A DNA stretch of 64,000 nucleotides. Source: Phlebopus portentosus (lineage: Eukaryota; Basidiomycota; Agaricomycetes; Boletales; Boletinellaceae). The stretch lies in NCBI GenBank assembly GCA_037892935.1, contig JAYXKI010000005.1, forward strand, positions 62,001 through 126,000, given 5' to 3'. The notes under the pieces were generated by a model. The model did not search any database, was not told the origin of the DNA, and saw only the letters and a program-made list of their open reading frames with translations. The position numbers and the translations under genes were made by a program. This document shows positions 1 through 12,620 of this stretch, piece by piece. Each line of letters begins with the position of its first letter. Position 1 is the stretch's first letter.

Positions 1-24
1 ATATTCAAATTTTTGCTATTTCAG

Positions 25-234
25 CTCGGCATGGAAGTGCATCGTGCCGAATCATTGAATGAGTCGCCGGTCTTCATTCGGGCTCTCGCAGACATCGTCA
101 GCAAACACCTAAATGACTATTCTTCTGGAAGCATTGGGCCGACGAGTGTGCAAATGGGATTGCGATGTCCTGGGTGTACGAACACGACGTGCAGCCAACA
201 GAAGAACTGGTTTGCGAAGTCTGGGCTGGCTTGA
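25..234 (+). CDS. HEM15: Ferrochelatase, last exon only (5' part outside window)
   Basis: This is the C-terminal exon of ferrochelatase, the mitochondrial inner-membrane enzyme that inserts Fe2+ into protoporphyrin IX in the last step of heme synthesis. The exon follows an intron end (pyrimidine-rich tract then CAG at 22-24). It encodes the family's C-terminal block: RAESLN, then FIRALADIVSKHL, then a C-x2-C-x4-C motif (RCPGCTNTTC). In animal and many fungal ferrochelatases three C-terminal cysteines of this spacing help bind a [2Fe-2S] cluster; budding yeast lacks them. The stop codon is at 232-234, close to the family's usual end. The rest of the gene lies left of the window. Identification rests on remembered family sequence, not a search, but the match is strong. 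Confidence 0.88.
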   Translation, partial: LGMEVHRAESLNESPVFIRALADIVSKHLNDYSSGSIGPTSVQMGLRCPGCTNTTCSQQKNWFAKSGLA

Positions 235-592
235 ATGCACTCGTACTTCTGCTGGTTGATATAGTTCTATTTTTGCGTACCTTATTGTATTTGATCCCCT
301 GATGATTTTCTCGGTTTAGTATGCAGTTGATGATTCGTCCGGCATCCCCCCCGTTCTCAGGCATACACGTCGTGCGGCATGTTCTTGCTTCTGCTTCTAC
401 GCTGTTTCCCATGTTTTCGGTATCAGGCCTGCTTATACATTCAGTACGCACATGAACGAAGGTAGTAAGCGTTTGCTGGGTCTCCGACTCCGCCGCCTGA
501 TCACCTGAACAATGGTGAAATGGTATAAATACCCATAGAGCTTTCGATGGTTATCTTACTCCTCATTATCACCAACCACTATCATCGAAAAA
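235..592. promoter_or_regulatory. Intergenic; 3' flank of ferrochelatase and promoter of the aldo/keto reductase
   Basis: No credible coding sequence is seen here. A good TATA box (TATAAAT, 524-530) lies 63-69 bases before the ATG at 593, and a CT-rich stretch follows it, as in many fungal core promoters. The minus-strand open frame at 98-451 has no recognisable family and overlaps the ferrochelatase exon, so it is treated as chance. Confidence 0.6.
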
Positions 593-1871
593 ATGTCGAG
601 CGGGAAAACGGAAACAAATCAACCTCCAGTCGAGTACCGCCGTCTCGGCAAGTCCGGATTGCGCGTCTCAGTACCGATCGTGGGCGCCATGTCCTTTGGG
701 AGTGATAAGTGGGCTCCCTGGGTAATCAACGAAGACAAGGTAATCCCTCTCCTTAAAGCCGCTTGGGATCGCGGCGTCAGTACTATCGACACCGCCAATG
801 TCTACTCTAATGGCGAATCCGAGCGCATCGTCGGGAAATTCCTCAAGCAATATAACATCCCGAGGAACAAGGTCTTGATTTTAACGAAATGCAATGGACT
901 TGTGCATGAGGACCCTGGCGTCAGAACGTATTTCTTCCCAGAGCTGAGGAATACAAGGGATTATGTGAACCAAGCTGGATTGAGCAGGGCGGCGATATTC
1001 AATGCTGTTGAGGCCTCGCTCGAGAGGTTGCAGACGACGCATATCGATTTACTCCAGGTTTGCTTTCTTTCCACATTTTTTTTGCACATATGCTTTACAC
1101 ATAGAATGCAGATCCATCGTTTCGACCCAAACACTCCAATGGAAGAAATAATGAAAGCACTACACGACCTTGTGCAGAGTGGGAAAGTCCGCTACATCGG
1201 CGCGAGCTCGATGCGCGCATGGCAGTTCGCTTGTCTGAACCACGTCGCGGAGATAAACGGCTGGACGAAATTTATCAGCATGCAGAATGAGTATTCATTA
1301 CTCTATCGCGAGGAGGTATGCACAGCATAATCATGTGTGTGATCTTGTTTAACATGTATGCCTGTAGGAACGAGAAATGATTCCTTACTGCAACGCACAC
1401 GGCATCGGTCTCATCCCATGGGGACCTCTCGCAGCAGGCGACCTCTGTCGTCCCCTAGGAGTCAGCACGATACGCCTCGAGTCTGCCAAAGGCACAGTGT
1501 TTGAGCGCAAATACACAGATGCAGACAAAGCTATCATCTCCCGCGTGGAGGAGATCGCACAGAAACGCGGATGGACGATGGCACAGGTGACTCTCGCCTG
1601 GATTGACAAGAAGGTGTCTAGTCCAATTGTTGGTTGTAGCTCCGTAAGTGCTGGCTTCTGTCCGTGCTTGTTTCATATTTATGCACACGCTGCTATACTT
1701 TTAGCCTGACCGACTTGAAGCGGCGATCATCCGTGGAAAGGAATTGACGGAAGAAGAGGTTAAGTATCTCGAAGAACTGTGCGTCTTTTGCTCTTAATCC
1801 TTTACATATCTCCGGATTGACAATATACGCATACCAGGTACGTCCCAAAACCAGTGAGGGGTCATGCGTGA
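593..1871 (+). CDS. Aldo/keto reductase (NADPH-dependent, Tas/YajO-like), five exons
   Basis: The five exons are 593-1057, 1112-1315, 1368-1643, 1705-1778 and 1838-1871, with GT-AG introns of 52-61 bases; the product is 350 residues, normal for the family. It should be a cytosolic NAD(P)H-dependent reductase of aldehydes or ketones with a TIM-barrel fold. The catalytic tetrad is visible: Asp66 and Tyr71 in DTANVY, Lys99 in ILTKC, and His157 in LLQIHRFDP, the last assembled across intron 1. A late NEYSLL block precedes exon 3, and the C-terminal YVPKPVRGH block is typical of this AKR group. Intron 1 is 54 bases without an in-frame stop, so an unspliced reading would stay open. The physiological substrate cannot be told from sequence. 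A TATA box lies upstream. Confidence 0.9.
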
Positions 1872-2453
1872 AAGTGCGGGCAGGGAGAGCACTTGATGTG
1901 ATAAAATGAATTTTGCTATTATTAGAATGTACCAATTAGAACAAGGGGAATAAAATCCTGTAGTCCTATTCTCAATTCAACAAACGAGTCGATATTTTGC
2001 GATTCATGACGTTGCGTGTTGTAGCGTCAGCCACGGGAAAAACGAAAACGGTGTGCGTAGGTGCAACTCGAAGTTGAGATTGATATCATCTTATATAGGC
2101 ATGCATGAATACCATATTTTGTGACTGCTTTCGCGGGGTCCAACAATCATCCGCCTCCAATCCAAAGAATACTAATATTAGATTATGCAGGAGGTACAGA
2201 AGGGTATGAGACAGCATGGACACAAGCGACGGCAAACAAATGGAACAAGGACATGATTACAATCAGCATAAGTGTAACAACAGGAGCCGGGTTATATAGA
2301 ACAAAGCCAAAGCCAGTTACAGCAAATGAGGCTATTAGATGCGGAATGAGAACAGGAGACGAAACAGATAGAAGAATAGAGAAACCAAATGACGAATAGA
2401 TAGTGCGCGAACCATGGGATGACCAAGAACAACTAGTGAGAAAAGCATACAGT
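1872..2453. other. Intergenic, convergent 3' ends
   Basis: The plus-strand reductase and the minus-strand SEC7 gene end here facing each other. The open frame at 2121-2399 starts with GTG and resembles nothing known to me. I see no gene, only presumed 3' UTRs. Confidence 0.6.
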
Positions 2454-5400
2454 TTATATCTGATAAGCTGACGATTGAGATTGGTTTCGTTGGATGAGCG
2501 TTGCAGAATATGGAGGCACGAATCCCGAATTGACATTCAAGTTTGCATGACCATTAGGCTCTTCATCCACGTCGTAGGGCCAGGCAGCTTGCAACAAGCT
2601 CAGAACCAGGGCGATAGCGCTGTTCTGCTGGCACACCAGCTCCAATTCCGCACCCGTCCACAGGCGTGCGTTTGCCTCCGGCGTAGCTTGTTCGTCGGGC
2701 GTATCAAGATCGCTGAGTGCTCGCTCTTCCGCAGACGAATGCCCGTTAAGCGGCTCATATTCATGCCTTCCAGCTCCATGCCTGTAGACTTGACTTCGGG
2801 AACGTGACCGGACGTGTAGGCTCTGATCTCGCTGCTTTCCATTACTTGAAGAAGGCGGAGGAGGAGATCTCCAGCCCTGCTGAGGTGTCTGGCGGACATT
2901 TCCATTGACTGCTGTCTCTTGGGATAGGAGCGTATCTTGCAGAACGTTAAAGGACAATTGTTCAGCGGCCCGATAGACCTGAATCTGCGCGTTCCCGCTA
3001 CCCGGGAGCTCAGGCGCCAGACCCATTCGTGCCGCTTCGATCTGGCGCTTCAGCGAGCCCGTCCACTCGTGTCGAATTACAGGATCGTCCACGCTAAACA
3101 TGTACTTGCGTTTCCGCCCACGTGCATCAGCGAATGCCAGCTGGAACGTATTGCGCATGAACGCCCGTTCCACCTCAATTGTCGTACTCAATGGCATGCC
3201 GGAGTAGTTCGGTGCATTGGGACCTGAGCATGCCATTACCATCGTCTTTGGACCGAACGCTGTCCCTGTCACTCGAAACGATGCTTCTGTAGATTTTGCG
3301 AAAGACAAGACAGGCGGGTCGAAAATCAGGTCTTGTCCGAATAGCTGGATCGTCAACATAATGTCAACTTGAGGTATGCGCACTACAATCGGCTCGGACT
3401 GTCGGCGATAGGTGATGCGTGAAGGCACAGGTCGTTTCAGAGAGATGGGCAGAGGAGCACGACCATTTGAAGGATTCCGAGCCTGACATAATTTTCGTGC
3501 CGCACGGATGTATAAATCATCTCTAACGTGCTGTCGGGGACAAGCCCTCTCGGATCATGACGCCGGAATGCTTCAGTGAAGTCTCGCGCACTAACATGAG
3601 GTCTGGTATAACTTGGCAATCCAAAGTCTTGCGACATGGCTGCATGAAGCGCTTCGTTGAGGCGCACGATCGCTCGGACAAGACGCAGCGCCAAATCCCT
3701 GTCAAACGCGACGATGCTAGCGTTCGCTTCATACCATCGTCCTGCAAACATATCCAACAGCGACTCCAACGTATTTGCGTGTCCAGAGCCAGAAGGAATA
3801 TGAATGGAAAGTAGAAAGATTCGAAGTGCTGTGTCAATGCCTATCCCTGTGAAACCGAATGCATCTAGATAGGTCTTCAGAACAGCCCTCGACGTGCGCC
3901 GTGACAAGTATTCTCCCAACCTGGCACGATCTATTTCAGGCAATTGTACCAAAAGCCGTCCAAGTGCTACATGTCCCTTAGGGTCGCGCAAATCAACGAG
4001 TTTTGAAATGGCAGAATCAGAATTCTCCGAGAACTCCCGAACGAAATTGCGAATGAACTCGGGTCTTTGTGAGACTACAGCACTCGTCGGCCGGCGAGGA
4101 TCCTCGTCACGGTCAATGTTCAGCCGAATGTCTTTCAAGTGTACGACGTTCTTGATGAAGAACTTTCGATCCGGCGGGTAGACCTTTTGGGGATCAACAA
4201 GAGAGTCGCGATCTGGAAGCATCGGCTTCGCGATGACCAGAACGTCCGTGAAGAGGAATAGGAAACGGTCCTTTACTGTGTTGCAATTTGCTACTTGCAA
4301 CATCGGTGAAGACAGCAGTAGTCTCCTCGGAGGAGTGTTCAGTGCAGAAGACCACAGACGATTATGATACTCCGCATGAAGCACTTGATCGAGCCTTTGT
4401 AAGATATCTGCAGCTTTTGGAGTTGTTTCTGCGACCTCCTCGGGAGAGTACAGGGAGCCCAAAGAAGACGTGGATCTCTGTGATGATTGTGAGGGCGACT
4501 CCTCTGAAGAAGCAGGATCGGGAGTAGCGGACGAAGGATCATGCGATGAGGACAACGGAACAGACATATGCCGTGACTCATGCTGTCCGTGAGGATCGTA
4601 CGCAGCCACCACTCCATCTCCATCACCTTCTGGAGAACGCGGGAACGCATTTGCATATTGGTAAGCTTGTATAGGATCTTCAGGAGACGACTCGTGAATA
4701 TCTCCTTCCCTCGAAGCATCTCGCGAAGAAGACTGCATAACCGCAGTGCTGGTGCTGGTGCTAGTGCTGGTACTCGTATTTGCTGCACGGTTCTTGTCCA
4801 TATCGTCCCAATCACTGATATTACCCATATCTCGCCGGCCAAGCAAATCCGACAATGAAGGCTTCTTGGACGTCTCCTGTCGCAGCTTACTGTCAGACGA
4901 TGAACTCTGTGAATGACCGCCCTGCTGAGATGCGCTCGGGAAGAGACGAGCATTGAGCCATTTCTTCACGCCTTCTCTTGTAAACGGCAACGTACTCGGC
5001 GTAGCTGATGTGCTTGGTGCCGTCGGCGGCGCTTGAGGGATACTGAAGTAGTCGATCTGGACACCACCTGAAGATGGTGCACCAGAGATTGTCCCAGGCA
5101 CTAGCTGATACTTTGGCAATAGACGACTATCCGATGCCTGGTGAGACAACTTTCGCTCGCGCGCAGAACCAAGAGGCTGGCCGGAGATGCTTGAATTAGC
5201 GCTACGCATAAGGCCTTCCGCAGCTGCACCTGCAGTCGTCACGTCGGGCGACGAGGCCGAAATTCCGATGCCCCCACCGGTGCTCTTGTTCCTTAACGTC
5301 TCTTCCTGTAGCCTCACCATACCTGGAAACGGGAACAGCTTCGGATTGGTGTACTTCGCCGCGTCTGAATCTGACGGTGGAGGAATCGGTGAGACACCTG

Positions 5401-7980
5401 TTCGCGCAGGCGGCGGAGCCAGCATCACCGCGGGTGCAAGAGCGTTTCCTGGTGATGGCGAACGATGACTGTGTGCTTGACCCTGTTGCTGCCATTGCCC
5501 GTCACCCTTGGATTCTCGTTTTGCGCTGGCGAGACTCGCTGCGCTTTCTCGACTCGACTCTGTATCTCCTCGCTTGTCACGAGCAATACTGTTCGTTCTT
5601 GAACGACGGCCGAGACTCGATCCGCTTCGCGTGAAGGTGTGCTTCATTCGACTCCATGCACTAGTAGTACCTCCACCGGTGCTATCTGCAGAACGTTTTG
5701 ACGTGAGAGCAGGAGCACTCGAATCCACGGCACTGCTTGGATATTCACTCCAGCCTTGTAAAGAGTCCGCCTGCGAATGAGTACGACCGAGAGGCGAGGA
5801 TGTGTCCACGCGCGTGATGCCTGCAGATATACCAGATGCGTCTGAAATGTTGCTCTGGCGTACGTCATTGTCCATCGTAGCCGTAGACGTGGCCGAATGC
5901 TGCGAAGGTGCGGAGTACGGGTGGACTGGAGTTTGGTCTGGCGTGGTCTCAAGGTCAATGAGTAGTTCCTGAGACGCTGCTGCGTGTAACGGAGAAGGAC
6001 GACGTGATGGCTGGCGGGAGGTCGTCTGAGGAGTATTGACAGTTGCAAGGCTTTTCTCTTCGTTATCCTCATCCTCGTCGTCATCATATACAGGCATTCT
6101 GCTGTCGAGAGTACCTAAGCGACAGCAATTAGAGTCGCGACCGACCATGATGATAAATAAGTACCTTGCTCAACCCAGCTGACATCGCGCTCTTTAGCTC
6201 TATTGAGTTGAGTTACTTCCGGTACTATCAAATAAGTCAAGTCAGACGAAGAACAACATGTCAGCTGAGACGAACGGACCTGCTTCAGCATTCCAACTTA
6301 TTTGACTTCCACGCTCGCCTTGGTCTTGTTCGAGTGTTGGTACTGAGGCAAGAAGGTGCAATGAATAAATAGGCGAGCAGCGGTCAGAAGACGAAATTGC
6401 TCACCAGGATCTGCGACCCAACTAATCTCGCGATCTAGAAGATCATTCGCTGCTTTAACCCGATTACGGGCGGCATCGTCGCCATACAAAACGCGCTCTT
6501 GTTCCTCATCAGGTGGTTCTTCTCTTGGGCGTTCGAAAGGGCTATTTGGCAACGTGCCCTGACGCAACGGACTGCTCCGCGATGCATCAGACAGAACGAG
6601 AGAAGCACGCGAACCGGCCTCGTGCGAAAGTGACGACGTAGAAGCAGAGACGCTTACAGATGTACCTGATAATCCTGCTTGTGCTGCCGCACGGTTTGGG
6701 CGAGGCGGTGTGGGAATAGGATCGTCATCCTCATCTTCAACGACAGGTCCACGGTGAGCCATGGGTGAATCATACCGATGGAGGAGAAGCGGGGTAGGTG
6801 TTCGTGTGCGAAGTGCACTCTTGCTTTGAGGGTCAGGAGTGACTTGCCTTTCGAGAGGCACGCTTGGTGTACGTGAAGGGGGAAGCGCAATGAGAGGCGG
6901 GTATAGTTCTTTAAGTGCAGGAGTATTCAAGCCATCGCGGTCATCAACGACACCGGAGTTGCTTTTCCGCCGTGAACGTCTTCTCCTACTTTTCGGAGTA
7001 AGTGTGCCTGTAGAAGAAGTATCTTCTGGACCCGAGCTCAAGGCAAAATCAAGGTCACCGCGATCATGAATCCTTTCGTTCAAACGACGTAGTAATTGTT
7101 GGCGTGCAGCAACGCGTTCTTCGCCGGCGACGGTGTTATTTCGCGTGAGACCTCTGCGTGCGGATCCAGGACTCGGACTTGTGCTTTGTCCAGGAGCAGG
7201 GGAAGCGGATAGCGGGCCCGATCCGAAATCAAGGGGTTCGCCCGTTAGCTTCGACATCGCCATCATACGTGCCGCCGCACTATTTGAACGGAACAAGCCC
7301 TGCAGATGTCGCGTCTGCAGTGCTTGCAGACTTGGCATCGCCGCGACACCTGCACCAGCAGCCGACGTTGGATAGCCGAACGGCGGAAGCGGGGAAATAA
7401 TCGGCGGCGCCTGGGCAGTTGCGGCTGCCATCATTAGATACGCTTGTGGTGTTGGTAACTGAGGAGATGGAGAGTCTAGCATTCTCTGGATGTCATCTGC
7501 ATTGGGTCCTGCTGCAACGTCTGAATGTGCTTGTGAAGCCATCTCAAGCTGCTGGCGCAATTTAGCGCGCATGTCCTTTGAACCTCTGGAACGAGAACGA
7601 GAGCGCGAGCGCCGCTTGGAAGGCTGCGAAGGCGTCGTGGACGTCGGTCTTTCGGGCTCAGAGACTTCTTGTGCCGCATCAGTTCCTTCGTCTGCTTCTT
7701 TCTCGTCACCTGAAGCTGGATGCGCGCGTTCAGTCTGAGGCTCTGGTTTTGGAGCTGGTGCTGACGTTGCAGGAGCTTCCGTGTTCGCTTCTGTCCGAGT
7801 CTCTTTCTTCTCCGGCGGAACATCCTCATCTTTCTTTTCCTCACTGTGACTGCGTTCACCCTCGCTGACACCGCCAGCATCGCCGTGCATGGGCGGCCTC
7901 CTCCCATCCTTCATTCGAGGAAGCGAAGCGGCGCGTCGAAGCATAGCAACCGCATTCGCTCTCTGTTCGGCAGGGTCCAT
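2454..7980 (-). CDS. SEC7-domain / PH-domain protein (Arf-GEF-like), with an apparent one-base frame break
   Basis: A large protein of about 1790 residues. Exons on the minus strand are 7980-6405, 6342-6280, 6224-6165 and 6114-2454. Order: long low-complexity Ser/Pro/Arg-rich N-terminal region, SEC7 domain (about 4070-3500), then a PH domain (about 3400-2990) with family-like RITYR and FSVDDPVIRHEW, then a C-terminal tail. SEC7 domains catalyse GDP/GTP exchange on Arf GTPases at Golgi or plasma membrane. The canonical glutamic finger (FRLPGE) is not seen: the aligned place reads IHIPSGSG (about 3784-3812), so exchange activity is doubtful. The frame changes at about 3492-3500: a run of four A (minus strand) puts the PH domain out of frame, where one more A would keep it in frame. 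No credible intron spans this. The gene is otherwise intact, so an assembly error or a recent mutation is possible. Confidence 0.82.
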
Positions 7981-8615
7981 AGCTTGTTTTCAGCAAGGGT
8001 TTGAGTATCAAGATAGAAAAAGCATTAGTGGTAGTGGTAGAAAGACAAGACGCGGAGGGAAGGCAAAGGGAATTCTTAAGAGCTACTCCCTGGTCAAATT
8101 GAGAAGTGCAGGTTATTCCCAAAGGATCGTCGTTGTCACGCTCCATTTTAGGAAGATTGGATCGTCGCGTCGTCTTGCAAGCCTTACCTTACCCTTCAAC
8201 GCCATGATCTTAAGCAGCACGTACAACACTACCTTTCACGTTCTCCTCACCCAGTAATGATACTGGAATAAACTGGCTCTTATCAACGATGGCTGTTGAG
8301 TTTCTTCTTGTTCTGCTCTTTCAGGCAGGGACGCCTTTGCACTCTCTGTGACAGCGTCACTTCTTCAGAGCCCCCGGAAAACGTGTAAGCGGGCACGATA
8401 ACAGGAGGTAGACCCATTTGCATCATCTTATTGATGCTGACTTGGCTCTGCGCACCGCATTGCCTATCCTCGTACCCTGAATCAAAACCATAATAAATAG
8501 CAATCAAGACTCGTTCGGGTGGGTTTGCCTCAGCCTCTGCATCGACATACTAAACCTACATTCCATTGCATCCGCAAGGATCAATACTCGAAGCAACAAT
8601 AGACACTGGATACTA
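7981..8615. other. Intergenic; upstream region of the SEC7 gene
   Basis: This lies between the stop of the 2OG oxygenase and the ATG of the SEC7 gene, both on the minus strand. No recognisable coding sequence is seen. It should hold the 3' UTR of the first gene and the promoter and 5' UTR of the second. Confidence 0.55.
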
Positions 8616-10205
8616 TCAATAATCACTTGCGCTAAATTCATCCGAGTCCTGTTCTTGCTTTTCCTTCTTCGCCAAGCGCTCATCATCCGACGAAGAGACC
8701 TCTTCATCAGTGTATGTTTTCCTTGCTTTCACCGGCCCGACATTCGCAATTAACACGAGCTCTGCGTATGCGTGCTCAATGTTCGCCTCGTTCCCTAAAG
8801 TATCCTCTCCCGCATAGTCAATAAGGTGGTGGTTGAGTGCTGTATTCTTCGTGACCCATGTAATCGGATGGACGCGATGCCCACGTGCGTATTTTTCCGT
8901 GACGGGCTTCCCATCAAAGTTATTCAGGATCTCGTCGACAAAATAGTCTTCAAGGGTATGATCTGGAACATTCTCCGAAACTATGGCGTCCTCAACAAAA
9001 AAGTAGATCCTCGTCTTGAGTCCTGCCTCTCGACAGACTGAAAGCACGAGTGCATCAAACCCCTTGAGGTGAGGGTGCACTAAATTTCCGCGGGATGCCC
9101 AGGTACTCTTGAAGACCGGATACAGGTGCTGCAGTCCGAAGCCTAGCAACCCGCCCTTCGGGAGGAACTCTTTATCTTCAAGACTCTTTTCCAATGCTGT
9201 TCTGAACAGCTCGGCATTCGAAGGAAGCGTCGCCTCCGTGGGAATCCGTGGGATGCGCTCCTGTATCGGTTTCTTGTAATAAAGATTGTACGTCAGAGTC
9301 ACTCGGTAGCCCTCTTTGACAGGAAGTACTTCATGTTCAACGTCGCTGAAGAATGCTGCATACACAATGGATGGAACAGTTGCCTTTGAGATGGCCGAAG
9401 CAGGATCGAATGTCCATTCCTTGGACTTATGACGGAAGACAAGCTCGCCTCCAGTATGCGGAGTCGGGAGTACGATGACCAGGGACCCAAACATGTTCGT
9501 TGCTCTCGGGGTGTCTTTGTGGCTCTTGAAGAAGCCATCCTTGCCTACATGGACCAGTCGTCTCAGTCACAGGAAGATGCAATCATGGTTATACTCACCG
9601 TATACATTCAACTTGTAGAGCTCCGCTTTAATCTGCTTCGCAAGGGAGAGATCATCATCATTCCTTAACTCACTCCGTATCTCGTCTCCCCAGAGCAGTC
9701 CGAATTTCACCGCGTCCAGGATATTGACGACTTCCGAGCCTTCAACACGAATGTCGAAAGGATTGAATTTCGAAGCGAACTTGTCTGTGTCCAATTTCCC
9801 CGCTTTGCGAACGGATTCATCGTACACGTTTTCATCACCGTGCCCAAACGTCGCTGGATCGCACGCTTTCATTAGCTTTTCGAGTTCAGAATTAGATGGG
9901 TTGGCAAAGTCAATTCGTCTGGCAGCATTCAGCAGGTGAGTGTCTCAGTTGCACATCCACACATTTATCGAGACTTAGACTGTGTCAACGTACCCAACAT
10001 GCCCCCCATTCTCGTAAAACAAAATAAGATCTTTCGGGCCGACTGCAATTGTACCGGAGCAGTACGGCGGGCGTTCATCCAGTAGCGCGCCTTTCATATC
10101 ATTCAAGTGTTGTTCCTTTGCCTTTTCTGAGACAACCGCCGCTACTTCAGTGTCGCCGCTCGACACGCTCAGTTCGTCCGCGTCTGTCATCTCTGAGTCT
10201 GACAT
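8616..10205 (-). CDS. 2-oxoglutarate/Fe(II)-dependent oxygenase (prolyl 4-hydroxylase-like), three exons
   Basis: Exons are 10205-9994, 9918-9599 and 9544-8616 on the minus strand; spliced length is 486 residues. These enzymes oxidise a substrate using O2, Fe(II) and 2-oxoglutarate. The iron-binding HxD lies at the start of exon 3 (SHKDTPR), followed by MFGSLVIVLPTPHTGGELV, the distal His in FSDVEHEV and the 2-oxoglutarate-binding Arg in GYRVTLTYNLYY. The exon 2/3 junction is needed to bring HxD into frame, which supports the splice model. The N-terminal 30 residues and C-terminal 30 residues are acidic. A PYCSG motif near the N-terminus is shared with the decayed copy at 11110-12620. Fungi have expanded sets of such proteins, often unassigned; the substrate is unknown. 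Confidence 0.85.
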
Positions 10206-11109
10206 CCTTTCGATCTAAAACGTTAGAATATTTTGAGGGGATGGTTGGATTTTTAGAAGGTGGATCCTGCTGCGTGAAGTGAAACCTGCCTCGAAAGGAG
10301 TAGTATACGAGAATAAAGGCTGGAAGCGTGGGAATTGCTTCCCTCTTCTCAGTGAACACTAATCCTAATCCTCGCTTGTCAAAATTCTTACATGAGCAAG
10401 ACACGAGCAATATATTGTACTGAGTACAATTTAGCATATCTGAGACCAAGTGACTTTGAATCTCAGGAGCGACCGAAGTCACGGACTCACCGCCTTTGTC
10501 CGAAGGGCACGCACGAGGCATTCATTCTACTTCGCATTTGGACACCGCTCACGGTCGAATGTCTCATAGCTTATCCTCGTTCCATCTACCTTTTTTTTTC
10601 ACTGTTGGGACTTGTGATTTCGATCTTACGTGCTATCTTTGCTGGGGCACTCGAAGCCATTCATTCAAACCCCATTTATCGCAGTCGCAACACCCTCAGA
10701 TGATTGCGATGCTCGCAATTCCTCTGAGGTGGGCGGATTTTTCCCATTGCATTTTTTGCTTATATTATTTCGACAATGGAATACATTCCTGTTAGTGCTT
10801 TAGTGGCATAGTGCTGGCCGTCTCCTCATTATTACAATATGCCCCTTCAGGCTTTCTCTGCCCCTCGTCTATATTCATAGAACCCCCGAAAATTGCACCT
10901 TTCTTTACTGGAAACCAAAGTGGAACGAATTGATAGACTCTACGAAAGACGGAGACTTTCAGTATGACCCATACTTATCTAACGAAGTAATTTGAATATA
11001 TTGCTCGGTACTAAGGTCGAGATTCCAACGGGAAAACATCGTAATTGATCCCCATTCATCACTCAAACCAGATTTTTTTCCTGCCATTCCATCTTCTTCC
11101 TTTTCACTC
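10206..11109. other. Intergenic between the 2OG oxygenase and its decayed copy
   Basis: No coding sequence that I can support. The overlapping plus-strand open frames at 10392-10795 lack family resemblance and look like chance. The interval should contain the promoter of the intact oxygenase gene. Confidence 0.5.
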
Positions 11110-12620
11110 AAAAATGAAAGTCGTTTAGTGACATATGTCTGCCTTTTCTCTGGTGGTCCAACGCCCGCGATCAGTACGAGATGTGTACGAGTATAGTATA
11201 GTCATACCCTTCCTCGTTCCCAATATTTCCTTCCTCCATAATCAAGTACCCGGTCTCAAGCTTATTGTACTCTGTACATTGCGTCGCCCATGTGATCGAA
11301 TGAATGGCCAGGTCGAGGTCCTCTTCTTGCCTATCGTCTCCACAAACGTATCCAACAACAGTTCCACCATAGTGTGTCATAGTGTCCGAGGTGTTCATAA
11401 AGAAAGATATACTCCATACCTCTCGGTGGATAGTCCACTAAGAGACTGTTCACGTAGAGTAAGCAAATCCGCACCTTGAGTCCAGCGGAAATGCATGCAG
11501 ACAATACAACGCATCGGAGTCCTTAAGGTGAGGGCTGCATCGATTTGCTATTATCCGTAAAGACTGGAAAAGACGTTGCAGACCAAATGCCAGCATTCCC
11601 CCTTTCAGAAGAAAATTCTCGTCCACGAGGCTCTTCTCCAGAGCGTTTTGAAGCAGACCCTGATCTGAGGACATCGTCGGATTGGTCAGGATGCGTGGAT
11701 AGGCATCTCGATGACCTCCTTGTGGAAGAGAATACGGGTCGATGTGACTCGCTACCCTTCCTTCACGGGCAGCACCGTGTTCCACATCGCTACAGAATGT
11801 TGCATACACAATAGACGGCGTGGTCGCAGCAGCGATGTTGGCGGCAGTGTCAACCTCCACTATCTCGAGTTGTGCCTGAAAATGAGTTTGCCTCCCTTAT
11901 GCGAAGTCGGCAGTGCAATGACTGGAGAGCCAAACATGCTCGCGTTTCTTGGAGTGTCTTTATGACTCTTGATTGAAGTATTCATCCTGGCCTATGAGAT
12001 TTAGCAAAATGGAAAGAGCGCCCGCCATAGACATTCAGCTCGTACCGCTTTACCTTAGCATCCTTCGTTACCTCGGAACTCCAATATCCTACCTTCCTCG
12101 TCTTGATCATATCGCTACCGCGCAGTAGATCATATTCGATGGCATCCAGAATATTTACGCTCTTTGATTCCTCGGCTCGAATGTCCCTGCTATCAATCTT
12201 CGGAGCGAACCTGTTTGTATCGAGCTTGCCTGCTTTTCCGACCGCTTCGTCGTAAACCCTATTACCCGTCCGAGCGTGGCTGGGTCACAAGTTCCCGTAA
12301 ATTCTCCAAGTTAGATCGGAAAAGTCAACGAGATCACCAATGGAAATAATGTCGTCAGCTTCACAGAGGTCCGTCTTCGCAACGATGTGCCTCATATGTC
12401 CATGAATACCGCTGTTCGCGTAAAATAACAAGAGATCCTTTCATCAACTGGGATCATACCGGAACAGTAAGGCAGGTGCTCGTCAACAAGGGGAATCTTC
12501 ATGTCTGCGAGATGCTTCGCAGTACTATCCAGGTCAGTTTTCATCTCCGATCGAGACTGATGGCTAGACACGGCCCGGTCCGAATCTGAAATACTAGCGA
12601 CTGAGCAGAGAATGTAACTT
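11110..12620 (-). pseudogene. Decayed duplicate of the neighbouring 2OG-Fe(II) oxygenase gene
   Basis: Read on the minus strand, pieces of the 8616-10205 protein occur in the same order but in shifting frames: an N-terminal acidic stretch and PYCSG (about 12470), an HKDTPR iron-binding segment (about 11960), FCSDVEH (about 11780), LLKGGMLAFGLQ (about 11600), ITWATQ (about 11290) and LVLIAGVGP (about 11150). Stops and frame changes separate them; for instance the segment after the FRHNS block runs into a stop in frame. Length and exon order match the intact neighbour, so this is a tandem duplicate that has lost function. It is diverged enough that the duplication is not recent. Confidence 0.82.

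Noticed and set aside
2121..2399. Small open frame in the intergenic region
   Set aside because: GTG start, no family resemblance, lies between convergent 3' ends.
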